A stretch of 17,865 nucleotides of DNA from DASQFD01 sp035633255 (GTDB lineage Bacteria; Actinomycetota; Actinomycetes; Actinomycetales; Dermatophilaceae), in the NCBI GenBank assembly GCA_035633255.1, contig DASQFD010000140.1, positions 1 through 17,865 on the forward strand. The letters run 5' to 3'. The notes below the pieces were generated by a model. That model saw only the letters and a program-made list of their open reading frames with translations, ran no database searches and had not been told where the DNA came from. Shown in pieces: positions 8,169 through 14,497 of the stretch. Both the position numbers and the translations under genes were made by a program. How positions within the stretch are numbered: position 1 is the stretch's first letter; every line of letters starts with the position of its first letter.

Positions 8169-8691
8169 GGCCCAGGACGGACTTGACGGTGGCCACGGCG
8201 AGCGTCAACCCGAGGGCCACCGCTCCCAGCGCGAGCGCCTGTCGCACCGGCCGGCCCTCGACGCGGGACTCGAGGACGACGAGCGCCGCGACGAAGACCG
8301 ACACCGCGACCCGCGCCCCGCGCAGCTCCCAGGCGGTGGGCGTGACGAGCACCGCCACCGAGGCGACCACGGCCAGGGCGACGCCCATGACCACCTGGCT
8401 CAGGAGCATCTCCCCAGGGGTGTGGTGCAGGGCGGGGTCGTGCACGATCTCCACGGACAGGCCGAGCGCGAACCAGTGCGCCAGGGCCAGGCCGACCGTG
8501 GTGCCCCAGATGATGAGGAGGAGCTCCGGCAGCGGCGGCGGGTCACCGTCCTGGGGGACGTTGAGGGCCACGAGCAGCGTCACCCCGAGGTAGAACGCCA
8601 TCATGTCGGCCTCGCGCCGCAGCGACGGGTCCCCGCGCATCGCGTCCCAGCGGCCCAGCAGCGAGCGCGGCCCGCGCGGTGCTGTCGCCAC
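8161..8691 (-). CDS. Multi-pass membrane protein of unknown function
   Basis: 176 residues with a short basic N-terminus (about 25 residues, RGPRSLLGRWDAMRGDPSLRRE cut short) and roughly five hydrophobic segments: MMAFYLGVTLLVALNV, ELLLIIWGTTVGLALAHWF, LLSQVVMGVALAVVASVAVLV, VAVSVFVAALVVLES and LALGAVALGLTLAVATV. I do not recognise a named family, and no catalytic motif is seen. The GTG start at 8691 is well supported by GAGGAGG 8 bases upstream. It is divergent from the small-protein/SLC13 operon across a 160-bp region that holds the second CTCACCC-N5-GGGTGAG palindrome, so it may share that control. It is convergent with glsA, and its stop codon lies in the tandem repeat. Confidence 0.8.
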   Translation of the reverse strand: MATAPRGPRSLLGRWDAMRGDPSLRREADMMAFYLGVTLLVALNVPQDGDPPPLPELLLIIWGTTVGLALAHWFALGLSVEIVHDPALHHTPGEMLLSQVVMGVALAVVASVAVLVTPTAWELRGARVAVSVFVAALVVLESRVEGRPVRQALALGAVALGLTLAVATVKSVLGLK

Positions 8692-8754
8692 CTGCCCACC
8701 TCCTCGTCGGGCGCCGCGGCCGGCCCGTCCCCAGCAGCGTCGCGCGCTCGTCCC

Positions 8755-8789
8755 CCCGGGGGCTCACCCCGCGCGGGTGAGGCCCCGGG
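8755..8789. promoter_or_regulatory. Extended palindromic operator candidate (site 2)
   Basis: The core CTCACCC-N5-GGGTGAG (8763-8781) is the same as at 4257-4275. Here the arms extend to 15 bp with one mismatch (CCCGGGGGCTCACCC against CCCGGGGCCTCACCC). It lies between the divergent genes at 8691 and 8852. Exactly 21 bases after the core, toward 8852, is CAGCGT (8803-8808), in the same place as the TAGCGT -10 candidate of abgT. It could also form a strong RNA hairpin if transcribed, but the shared core and spacing favour protein binding. Confidence 0.6.
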
Positions 8790-8851
8790 CGCCGACGGCT
8801 GGCAGCGTGACCGGCCGGACCGGTGACCAGGCGACCTAGGGACGGGACGGT

Positions 8852-9076
8852 GTGAGCGCTGAGTACGAGATCCGCATCGCCGGCCCGGTGGGTGAGGACG
8901 GCAGGCGTGCGCTTCGCGACCTCGACATGCGCGTCGTCGACGAGAACGGCGGCGTCACGGTCGTCCACGGCCGGCTCGACCAGCCCGGGCTGCACGGGCT
9001 GCTCGACCGCCTGCGCGCCCTCGGCCTGCCGCTCGAGGAGGTTCGCCGCCTCCCACGCGGGTCCCGCCCCTCCTGA
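8852..9076 (+). CDS. Small conserved-type protein, paralogue of the next gene
   Basis: 74 residues, GTG start at 8852 preceded by GGGACGG. The layout is YEIRIAGPVG, a strand (LDMRVVDENGGVTVVHG), then DQPGLHGLLDRLRALGLPLEEVRRLP. The same order (YEVRVRGALG ... GALHRVLDTVRDLGLELLGIRALP) appears in the gene at 9113, so these are a tandem paralogous pair. I have the impression of similar small cytoplasmic proteins in other actinobacteria but know no assigned function. Strand-strand-helix-strand content suggests a small alpha/beta, ACT- or ferredoxin-like fold (inference). It is first in an operon with the paralogue and the SLC13 transporter, downstream of operator candidate site 2. Confidence 0.8.
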   Translation: MSAEYEIRIAGPVGEDGRRALRDLDMRVVDENGGVTVVHGRLDQPGLHGLLDRLRALGLPLEEVRRLPRGSRPS

Positions 9077-9112
9077 GATGCGGAGAGGCCAGAGCGACGA
9101 GGGGGTGGGCCG

Positions 9113-9370
9113 ATGCCGGGACATGGCTACGAGGTCCGTGTTCGCGGTGCCCTCGGTCCGGCGGCCCGCGCCGCCTTCGCTCCGTTGCCGGTGACCACCG
9201 CCGGGGGTGCGACGGTGGTCGCGGTTGCCGACGACGGGGCGCTCCACCGCGTGCTCGACACGGTCCGCGACCTGGGGCTCGAGCTCCTGGGCATCCGGGC
9301 GCTGCCCGCGGCCCCGGCCCCGCGCACGTCGGGACAGCCCACCGGGTCGGGCGCTCCCGTCGAGGACTGA
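9113..9370 (+). CDS. Small conserved-type protein, paralogue of the preceding gene
   Basis: 85 residues, ATG 9113 with GAGGGGG about 8 bases upstream, 36 bases after its paralogue. YEVRVRGALGPAARAAF, a short strand pair (GGATVVAVADDG) and LHRVLDTVRDLGLELLGIRALP match the upstream protein position by position. The C-terminal ~17 residues (Pro/Gly/Ser-rich) are extra and probably disordered. No membrane segment, signal peptide or metal site is visible. The SLC13 transporter starts 32 bases after the stop. Two divergent small paralogues ahead of a transporter may be regulatory partners of it, possibly as a heterodimer (inference). Confidence 0.8.
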   Translation: MPGHGYEVRVRGALGPAARAAFAPLPVTTAGGATVVAVADDGALHRVLDTVRDLGLELLGIRALPAAPAPRTSGQPTGSGAPVED

Positions 9371-9402
9371 CCGGCGAGCCGACGAAGGCAGGTCCCGCGA
9401 TC

Positions 9403-10960
9403 ATGGCCGAGTCCACCATCACGTTCCTCGTGCTCCTGGGGGCGGTGGTCCTCTTCGTTCTCAACCGGCTGCCGGTCGACGTCGTGGCCCTCCTCACCGC
9501 GCTGACGTTGTGGGCCACCGGTGTCCTCGACCTGCAGTCCTCGCTCGCGGGGTTCGGTGACCCCGCCGTCGTGTTCATCGCCGCCCTCTTCGTCGTCAGC
9601 GAGGCGCTGGACGCGACCGGGGTCACCGCATGGGCGGGCCAGCACCTCATCCGCGGCGCGAGAGGCAGCCCGCGCCGGCTCCTGGTCCTCGCGATGCTGC
9701 TCTGCTCCCTGCTCACCGCCGCGATCAGCGTCAACGGGGCCGTGGCCGCACTGCTCCCGGTCGTCGTCGTCGCCGCGGTCCGTCTCCGGATGCCCACCTC
9801 GCAGCTGCTCATCCCCCTCGCCTTCGCGGCGCACGCCGGCGCGCTGCTCGCCCTCACCGGCTCGCCCATCAACGTCATCGTCTCCGAGGTCGCGGAGGAC
9901 GCCGGGGCGGGCGGGTTCGGGTTCTTCTCCTTCACGGTGGTGGGCGTCCCGCTCGTCGCCGGCGTCGTGGGCATCGCCCTGCTCGGCGGTCGGCGGCTGC
10001 TGCCCGCCCGCAACGGCGCCCGCATGCCCGCCGACCTCAGCGAGCACGCCCGGCTGCTCGCCCAGGAGTACCGCCTGGACCATCCGCCGCTCGACCGCGA
10101 GACGGGGGTCGCGGAGGTCGTGGTGCCGCCTCGGTCCTCGCTCGTCGGCGAGCATGCCTTCCCGGGGATGACGACGGACAGCGGCGACCTCACCGTGCTC
10201 GCCGTGCTCGGCAGGGACACGGAGCAGGACGGCGGCCGCACCCGCCTCGAGGTGGGTGACGTACTGCTGCTGCAGGGCACGTGGTCGGCCCTCGACCGCC
10301 ACCTCGACGACCCCGACGTCCTCGCCGTGCACGCCCCTGAGCAGGTGCGCCGCCAGGCCGTCCCGCTCGGCCCCGGCGCGCGGCGGGCACTGTCTGTGCT
10401 GGCCGGCATGGTGGTCCTGCTGGCGACGGGCGTCGTGCCGCCGGCCGTCGCGGCGCTGGTCGCCGCCGTGGTGCTCGTGGTGACGCGCGTGCTGACGGTC
10501 GACGCGGCATACCGGGCCGTGTCCTGGACCACCGTGGTGCTCGTCGCCGCCATGCTCCCGCTGTCGACCGCGATGGAGCGCACGGGCGCGGCGGCGCGCC
10601 TCGCCGACGTCCTCGTCGCCGTGGTCGGCAGCACCGGCCCCTACCCCGCTCCTGGTCGGCCTGATGGTGCTGGCCGCGGTCCTCTCACAGCTCATCAGCA
10701 ACACCGCGACCGTGCTCATCCTGGCGCCGGTCGCGCTCTCGGCGGCAGCGGACGCAGGCGCGTCGCCACGGCCGTTCCTCATGGGGCTGGCGGTGATGTG
10801 CGCAGCCGCCTTCCTCACCCCCGTGGCGACCGCGGCGAACACGATGGTGATGAGACCCGGCGGCTACCGCTTCGGTGACTACTGGCGGATCGGGCTACCC
10901 ATGACGGCGTGGTTCCTCCTGGTCGCCGTGGGCCTCGTGCCGCTGGTCTGGCGCTTCTGA
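9403..10960 (+). pseudogene. SLC13-type anion transporter with TrkA-C-like domain, split by a +1 frameshift
   Basis: Membrane transporter of the divalent anion/Na+ symporter (CitT/ArsB-like) superfamily, with a cytoplasmic RCK_C/TrkA-C-like insert. Seen: N-terminal helices (TFLVLLGAVVLFVLNRLPVD), GFGDPAVVFIAALFVVSEAL, SVNGAVAALLPVVVVAA and LTGSPINVIVSE, all typical family motifs. A TrkA-C-like stretch follows (SSLVGEHAFPGM ... LEVGDVLLLQGTW, about 245-290), then more helices. After about residue 414 the frame is lost; the correct continuation PLLVGLMVLAAVLSQLISNTATVLI...VMRPGGYRFGDYW is in the next frame and stops at 10960. Removing one C from the runs at 10638-10647 restores 518 residues, the expected length. 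It may be a true pseudogene or a homopolymer sequencing error. Third gene of the 8852 operon. Confidence 0.85.
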
Positions 10961-10967
10961 GGGCGGG

Positions 10968-11417
10968 TCACGCCGGGCCGGACGCCGCCGAAACGGGCCG
11001 TGCGAGGAGCCGACGCACGCCGGCTCGCGCGATCATGAGCACGACGATGAGCAGCGTGACCGAGACGAAACCACCGAGGCTCACCGCGTCGCCGAAGGCG
11101 AGGTCGACGAGCCACAGGACGACGAACTTGCTACCGGCCAGCACCACCCAGAGGGCGAGCCCCGCCCCGACCTTGACGGCGGGGGTGGTGGCCGCCTTGA
11201 ACCGCGCCTTGATGCGGTCCTTCGCCATCACGACCACCTCGAGCACGGCCTTGAGCAGCAGCGCGGTGAGCAGGGACAGCGTGAAGGTCTCGGTGAGGAC
11301 CTGAGGGGCGTACTCGACGAAGAGGTTGAGCACCACGACGTAGACGAGGACGTCGACGACGGCGGCCGCCGCCCTCGGGTCCACCGACCGCGGCGTCACG
11401 AGCTCGTCACCCGGCAC
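10968..11417 (-). CDS. Small four-helix membrane protein, unknown function
   Basis: 149 residues from a GTG at 11417. Four hydrophobic segments are clear: VVDVLVYVVVLNLFVEY, LSLLTALLLKAVLEVVVMA, GAGLALWVVLAGSKFVVLWLVDL and GGFVSVTLLIVVLMIA, with a basic loop (KDRIKARFKAATTPAVK) between the second and third. I do not recognise a named family. The gene is convergent with the SLC13 gene (7-bp gap) and divergent from the gene at 11545. The start is not strongly fixed by a ribosome binding site, so the N-terminus is uncertain. Confidence 0.7.
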   Translation of the reverse strand: MPGDELVTPRSVDPRAAAAVVDVLVYVVVLNLFVEYAPQVLTETFTLSLLTALLLKAVLEVVVMAKDRIKARFKAATTPAVKVGAGLALWVVLAGSKFVVLWLVDLAFGDAVSLGGFVSVTLLIVVLMIARAGVRRLLARPVSAASGPA

Positions 11418-11532
11418 ACCGCGAGCATAGGGGCCCCAGACGGTGGTCGGCGTGCACCGCGACCGGCCCCCCGCACCACCGCCGGTGGGTCAGGGCCCAG
11501 GATGCGGTCGCGGGCCACCCGCTGGGCTGGGG

Positions 11533-11538
11533 GACAAT
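11533..11538 (+). promoter_or_regulatory. -10 box for a leaderless transcript of the gene at 11545
   Basis: GACAAT lies exactly 6 bases before the GTG start, with no ribosome binding site in between. The same -10/N6/start layout occurs at 11994-12006 and 15422-15410 in this window. The first base deviates from TANNNT. Confidence 0.4.
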
Positions 11539-11544
11539 TCCCGG

Positions 11545-11934
11545 GTGATCACCGTCGAGCTGGCCCGCGCCATCGCCACCGCCGGGGTGCTGTGGCAGCC
11601 TCAGGCGGGCGACCGCTTCGTCATCGACCGCGACGAGCTGCACGCCCAGGTGTTCTGGATCAGCGACCTCACCGTCGAGCTGCACCACTTCAACGACGAG
11701 TCCGTCCTGGGCTTCAACGGCACGACGGAGTGGGCCCTGGACTCGGTCAGCCTGGACCAGACCCTCTGGCTGCCGCGCGAGGACCAGCTGCGCTCGCTCC
11801 TCGGCGACCGGCTGGAGTCCGTCCGGCGCACCGAGGACGGCTGGCTGGTCACCTTCCGCGAGGACGGCGTGCGCCGCAAGGCCGGTGACGGCGACCTCGA
11901 GTGCGCCTACGCCCGGGCGCTGCTGGCGCTCTGA
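11545..11934 (+). CDS. Uncharacterised ~130-residue actinobacterial protein
   Basis: 129 residues, soluble. The start is set at GTG 11545 because the longer frame from 11443 encodes a Pro/Gly-rich shadow and because a -10-like GACAAT lies 6 bases upstream. Motifs: AGDRFVIDRDELHAQVFWISDLTVELHHF, then GFNGTTEWALDSVSLDQTLWLPREDQLRSLLG and a C-terminal AYARALLAL. I recall close relatives in many actinobacteria, some labelled 'pilus assembly protein CpaE'. The sequence gives no support for that name: no P-loop and no receiver domain. It lies just upstream of the small VapB-labelled-type gene and LytR_C gene, but with its own promoter and another promoter after it. Function unknown. Confidence 0.8.
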   Translation: MITVELARAIATAGVLWQPQAGDRFVIDRDELHAQVFWISDLTVELHHFNDESVLGFNGTTEWALDSVSLDQTLWLPREDQLRSLLGDRLESVRRTEDGWLVTFREDGVRRKAGDGDLECAYARALLAL

Positions 11935-11993
11935 CGCTGATCCGGGCCCGGGTCGAGCCGGGGTATCGGCAGGGCGTTCCGCGCCCGGGGCAA

Positions 11994-11999
11994 TACAGT
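11994..11999 (+). promoter_or_regulatory. -10 box for a leaderless transcript starting at 12006
   Basis: TACAGT fits TANNNT and is followed by exactly 6 bases and the ATG at 12006. That places the transcription start at or next to the start codon. No ribosome binding site is present. No clear -35. Confidence 0.6.
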
Positions 12000-12005
12000 G
12001 GCGCG

Positions 12006-12299
12006 ATGATCTTTGCGGCCGTGGGCGACACCCGCCCCTACCCCGATCACGGGTACTCGGCGCGCCAGTGGTCCGAGGTGCCGCCGCGGCTGGTGCGCCT
12101 CGACGACCTGGTGACGACCAAGCGCACCCTCGACCTGGGCATGCTGCTCGCCGACGACTCCACCTTCTACGGCGACCTCTTCGCCCACGTCGTGCAGTGG
12201 CAGGGCACGCTCTACCTCGAGGACGGCCTGCACCGCGCGCTGCGGGCGGCCATCCACCAGCGCCCCACGCTGCACGCCCGCGTGCTCGTGCTGAAGTGA
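12006..12299 (+). CDS. Small conserved actinobacterial protein (relatives labelled VapB-family antitoxin)
   Basis: 97 residues. Diagnostic stretches: DTRPYPDHGYSARQW, PRLVRLDDLVTTKRTLDLGMLL, DDSTFYGDLFAHVVQWQGTLYLEDGLHRAL and HARVLVLK. I recall this protein as widespread in actinobacteria, usually just upstream of a LytR_C-domain gene as here. It is often annotated as a VapB-type antitoxin, but no VapC/PIN toxin lies next to it, so a toxin-antitoxin role is not supported by context. The ATG at 12006 is fixed by a -10 box 6 bases upstream (leaderless). It is followed after 10 bases by the LytR_C gene, then CHAD, so the three probably form one transcript. Confidence 0.85.
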   Translation: MIFAAVGDTRPYPDHGYSARQWSEVPPRLVRLDDLVTTKRTLDLGMLLADDSTFYGDLFAHVVQWQGTLYLEDGLHRALRAAIHQRPTLHARVLVLK

Positions 12300-12309
12300 C
12301 CGGGCCCCG

Positions 12310-12852
12310 ATGTCCGAGGAGTATGCCGTCGAGGCAGGTGCCTCCCGTGGGTCCCGGCGCAGGCGCGCCGCGGTGACCCTCCTCGTGGTGGCCCTCGCCC
12401 TCTTCCTCGCCTTCTGGTACGCCTTCTCCTACTACCGGGCCTCCAACGAGGAGCGGGCCGCCGAGGCGGCGCGGCCGACCTGCCTGCCCTACGACCCGAA
12501 GGCCCTGGTGCCAGCCAAGGTCACCGTCAACGTCTACAACAGCACCGACCGCACCGGTCTCGCCGCCTCCACCGCCAAGGCGCTCGAGCGCCAGGGGTTC
12601 GTCGTCGACGCCATCGCCAACGACCCGCTGGACCGCACCGTGACGGCCCCGGCGGAGGTGCGCCACGGCCCGCCGGGCGCCAAGCAGGCCGCGCTCGTCG
12701 CCCGCACCGTCGGAAAGGGTGTCACCGTGCGCCGGGACGGCCGCAAGGACGCCAGCGTCGACCTCGTCGTCGGCACCGCCTTCCGGGCCCTGGTCCCACT
12801 GCCGACCCCGGCCATGCCGACCTGCTCCCCGACCCCGACGGCCTCCTCGTGA
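12310..12852 (+). CDS. Membrane-anchored LytR C-terminal-domain (LytR_C) protein
   Basis: 180 residues: a basic cytoplasmic start (RGSRRRRAA), one membrane helix (VTLLVVALALFLAFWYAFSYY, cut at 20 it still spans about 22-42), and an extracytoplasmic LytR_C domain recognised by VTVNVYNSTDRTGLAASTAK, then LERQGFVV and RHGPPGAKQAALVAR. It ends in a Pro/Thr/Ser-rich tail. The full LytR-CpsA-Psr phosphotransferase domain is absent, as in other stand-alone members, so it is probably a cell-envelope accessory protein. Two cysteines (in PTCLPYD near residue 58 and MPTCSPTP near the end) could form a disulfide outside the cell. The stop overlaps the GTG of the CHAD gene (GTGA). Confidence 0.85.
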   Translation: MSEEYAVEAGASRGSRRRRAAVTLLVVALALFLAFWYAFSYYRASNEERAAEAARPTCLPYDPKALVPAKVTVNVYNSTDRTGLAASTAKALERQGFVVDAIANDPLDRTVTAPAEVRHGPPGAKQAALVARTVGKGVTVRRDGRKDASVDLVVGTAFRALVPLPTPAMPTCSPTPTASS

Positions 12853-13709
12853 CCACCGTCGACCCGCACCGGGACCCCGTCCTCGCCGTCCGCAAGGCCG
12901 AGGCGGTCGTCCTCGCACCGGACGCCACCGGCTCCGAGGCGCTGCTCGCCGTGGCGCGGGAGTGCATCGCGCACTGGTCGGCCAACGTCGACGGGGTGGT
13001 CGACCTCCGGCAGCCCGAGTCGCTGCACCAGCTGCGGGTGGGGGTGCGGCGCTTCCGCTCCGCCGTCTCGCTGTTCCGACGGATGTTCGAGGACGACTCG
13101 CGGATCACCTGGCTCTCGAGCGAGATCCGCGACCTCGCCCTGCCGATGGGCCTGCCCCGCGACCTGGACGTCCTGCTCGCCGGCGACCACGTCGCCTCCC
13201 TGACCACCGACCAGCTGGCCGCCCTGCGCGCGGCGCGCGAGACGGCATACGACGTCGTCGAAGAGACGCTGGCCTCCAGCGGCTGGCGGGACGCGTGGCG
13301 GCACGTCGACCGGTTCCTCGCCAAGGCGCCCTGGGACCTGGCCCCCGACCCGCCCGCGCGCGAGGTGGCCGCGGACGCCCTGGAGCGCCGGTGGCGGCGG
13401 GTGGTCCAGCGCGGGGGGCGGACGGCCGGCCTCAGTGCCGCGGAGCAGCACCGGCTGAGGATCGAGGCGAAGAAGCTGCGCTACGGCTGCCAGTTCTTCG
13501 CCGACCTCTACCCCGCGGACTCACTGGCGCTCGCCCACGCCGTCTCGCGGCTGCAGGACGCCCTCGGGGAGGTCAACGACGCCGTCGTGGCCGGCAAGCG
13601 GCTGGCCGCCGTGGGGGCCGAGCCACCGCGGGTCGACGCGGCGGGGCTGCTCGCCGAGGCGGAGAAGGCGGTCGCCGGGGTCGCGGCGCTACCGCCGTTC
13701 TGGCGCTGA
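12849..13709 (+). CDS. CHAD-domain protein (polyphosphate-binding type)
   Basis: 286 residues, an alpha-helical CHAD domain. Such domains carry conserved histidines and basic residues that bind inorganic polyphosphate. Both basic signatures are present: HQLRVGVRRFRSAVSLFRRMF (His60, Arg63, Arg67, Arg68, Arg70) and HRLRIEAKKLRYGCQFF (His201, Arg202, Arg204, Lys208, Lys209, Arg211). No CYTH/triphosphatase domain is fused, so this is a stand-alone form. Translation is coupled to the LytR_C gene by a 4-base GTGA overlap. The link to a cell-envelope gene is conserved-looking, but its meaning is unknown. The gene is convergent with the NlpC/P60 gene. Confidence 0.9.
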   Translation: MTTVDPHRDPVLAVRKAEAVVLAPDATGSEALLAVARECIAHWSANVDGVVDLRQPESLHQLRVGVRRFRSAVSLFRRMFEDDSRITWLSSEIRDLALPMGLPRDLDVLLAGDHVASLTTDQLAALRAARETAYDVVEETLASSGWRDAWRHVDRFLAKAPWDLAPDPPAREVAADALERRWRRVVQRGGRTAGLSAAEQHRLRIEAKKLRYGCQFFADLYPADSLALAHAVSRLQDALGEVNDAVVAGKRLAAVGAEPPRVDAAGLLAEAEKAVAGVAALPPFWR

Positions 13710-13713
13710 CGCC

Positions 13714-13757
13714 CAGCCGGAGTGGGCCGGCCGGTCAGCCGGAGTGGGCCGGCCGGT
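13714..13757. repeat. 22-bp perfect tandem duplication at a convergent junction
   Basis: CAGCCGGAGTGGGCCGGCCG plus GT occurs at 13714-13735 and again, identical, at 13736-13757, in the 47 bp between the CHAD and NlpC/P60 stop codons. The second copy ends on the first base of the NlpC/P60 stop codon. Each unit contains GGCCGGCC, so the pair could act as a transcription stop in both directions. Confidence 0.85.
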
Positions 13758-14239
13758 CAGCGCACCCGGCCGAAGTGCACCCGGTTGGTCCAGATCTTCA
13801 CCTTCGAGACCCGCTTGCCCGGACGGGGGGAGTGCCACATCTTGCCGCCGCCGGCGTAGATGCCGACGTGGTAGATCCGGCCGCCCCGGTAGAAGAAGAC
13901 GAGGTCGCCGGGCCGGGCCGAGGCACGCCGGATCTTCTTCGACCTCGCGTACTGGGCCTTGGCGGTGCGGGGCAGCTTCTTGCCGGCCTTCCGGTAGGCG
14001 TAGCCGGTCAGGCCCGAGCAGTCGAAACCGGTGCGGGGGCTGGTGCCGCCGTAGCGGTAGCGGATGCCCTTCTGCTGGGCGGCGACGCCCAGCGCCTTGG
14101 CGCTGACGCCGGCCGGGACGGCCGCCTCGGCGCTCGGGCTGGCGGTGGGGTTCAGGAGCAGCGCGAGGGCGGCGGCGAGGGCCACCAGGACGGTGGCGAT
14201 GCGGGAGCGCGGCGATGAGCGCAGGACGGTCTCGGGCAC
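13757..14239 (-). CDS. Secreted NlpC/P60 peptidoglycan endopeptidase
   Basis: 160 residues from a GTG at 14239: a signal peptide (RSRIATVLVALAAALALLL, cleavage probably after about residue 39 at SAEA-AV) and an NlpC/P60 domain to the C-terminus. The catalytic Cys74 is in FDCSGLTGY. The expected histidine is His124 in GRIYHVGIYAGG, and His136 in MWHSPR can be the third polar residue. Members cut the peptide stems of peptidoglycan outside the membrane. The frame stays open to 14326, but GTG 14239 is chosen because GGAGAAG lies just upstream and a signal peptide follows at once. The longer version would translate riboswitch sequence. Control is by the c-di-AMP riboswitch in the leader. Confidence 0.9.
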   Translation of the reverse strand: MPETVLRSSPRSRIATVLVALAAALALLLNPTASPSAEAAVPAGVSAKALGVAAQQKGIRYRYGGTSPRTGFDCSGLTGYAYRKAGKKLPRTAKAQYARSKKIRRASARPGDLVFFYRGGRIYHVGIYAGGGKMWHSPRPGKRVSKVKIWTNRVHFGRVR

Positions 14240-14251
14240 GGTGGTCTCTTC

Positions 14252-14362
14252 TCCGGCACGCCTGCGAACCGTGACCTGTCGGGTTCGGGCGCGAAGATCG
14301 CCCGGCCGCTGCGGTAGCGGCTTCACCCCGAGGCACCGACCGCCGGGGCGGAGGTGCCGTGC
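14252..14362 (-). ncRNA. ydaO-yuaA (c-di-AMP) riboswitch
   Basis: Leader of the NlpC/P60 gene on the minus strand. Conserved blocks of the actinobacterial class are present in order: GGTGCCTCGGGGTGAAGCCG, a GC hairpin (CCGCTACCGCAGCGG), CGCCCGAACCCGACAG and GTCACGGTTCGCAGGCGTG, directly followed by the GGAGAAG ribosome binding site. In actinobacteria this class typically sits upstream of cell-wall hydrolase and Rpf genes and switches expression off at high c-di-AMP. That is established for the class, not tested here. Boundaries are approximate. A TTGTCA-like element lies upstream near 14508-14513, but I cannot fix the promoter. Confidence 0.85.
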
Positions 14363-14497
14363 TGCCTTGGGTGGTCCGTCCTCGTCACTGCGTGGGATCG
14401 GTATGCCGTCCGGGCGGGTGACGAGGCTCGGCGTCCCCCCGGACCGCCCCGCCGGGAGGGCGGGGACTGTGGTGCTGCGCCCTGAAGTGTGCCGTCT

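Noticed and set aside
9127..10842. Long minus-strand open frames opposite the SLC13 transporter gene
   Set aside because: Low-complexity translation without motifs; the transporter motifs are on the plus strand.
12006..12299. Toxin-antitoxin call for the VapB-labelled-type protein
   Set aside because: No PIN-domain toxin is adjacent; the neighbours are LytR_C and CHAD genes.
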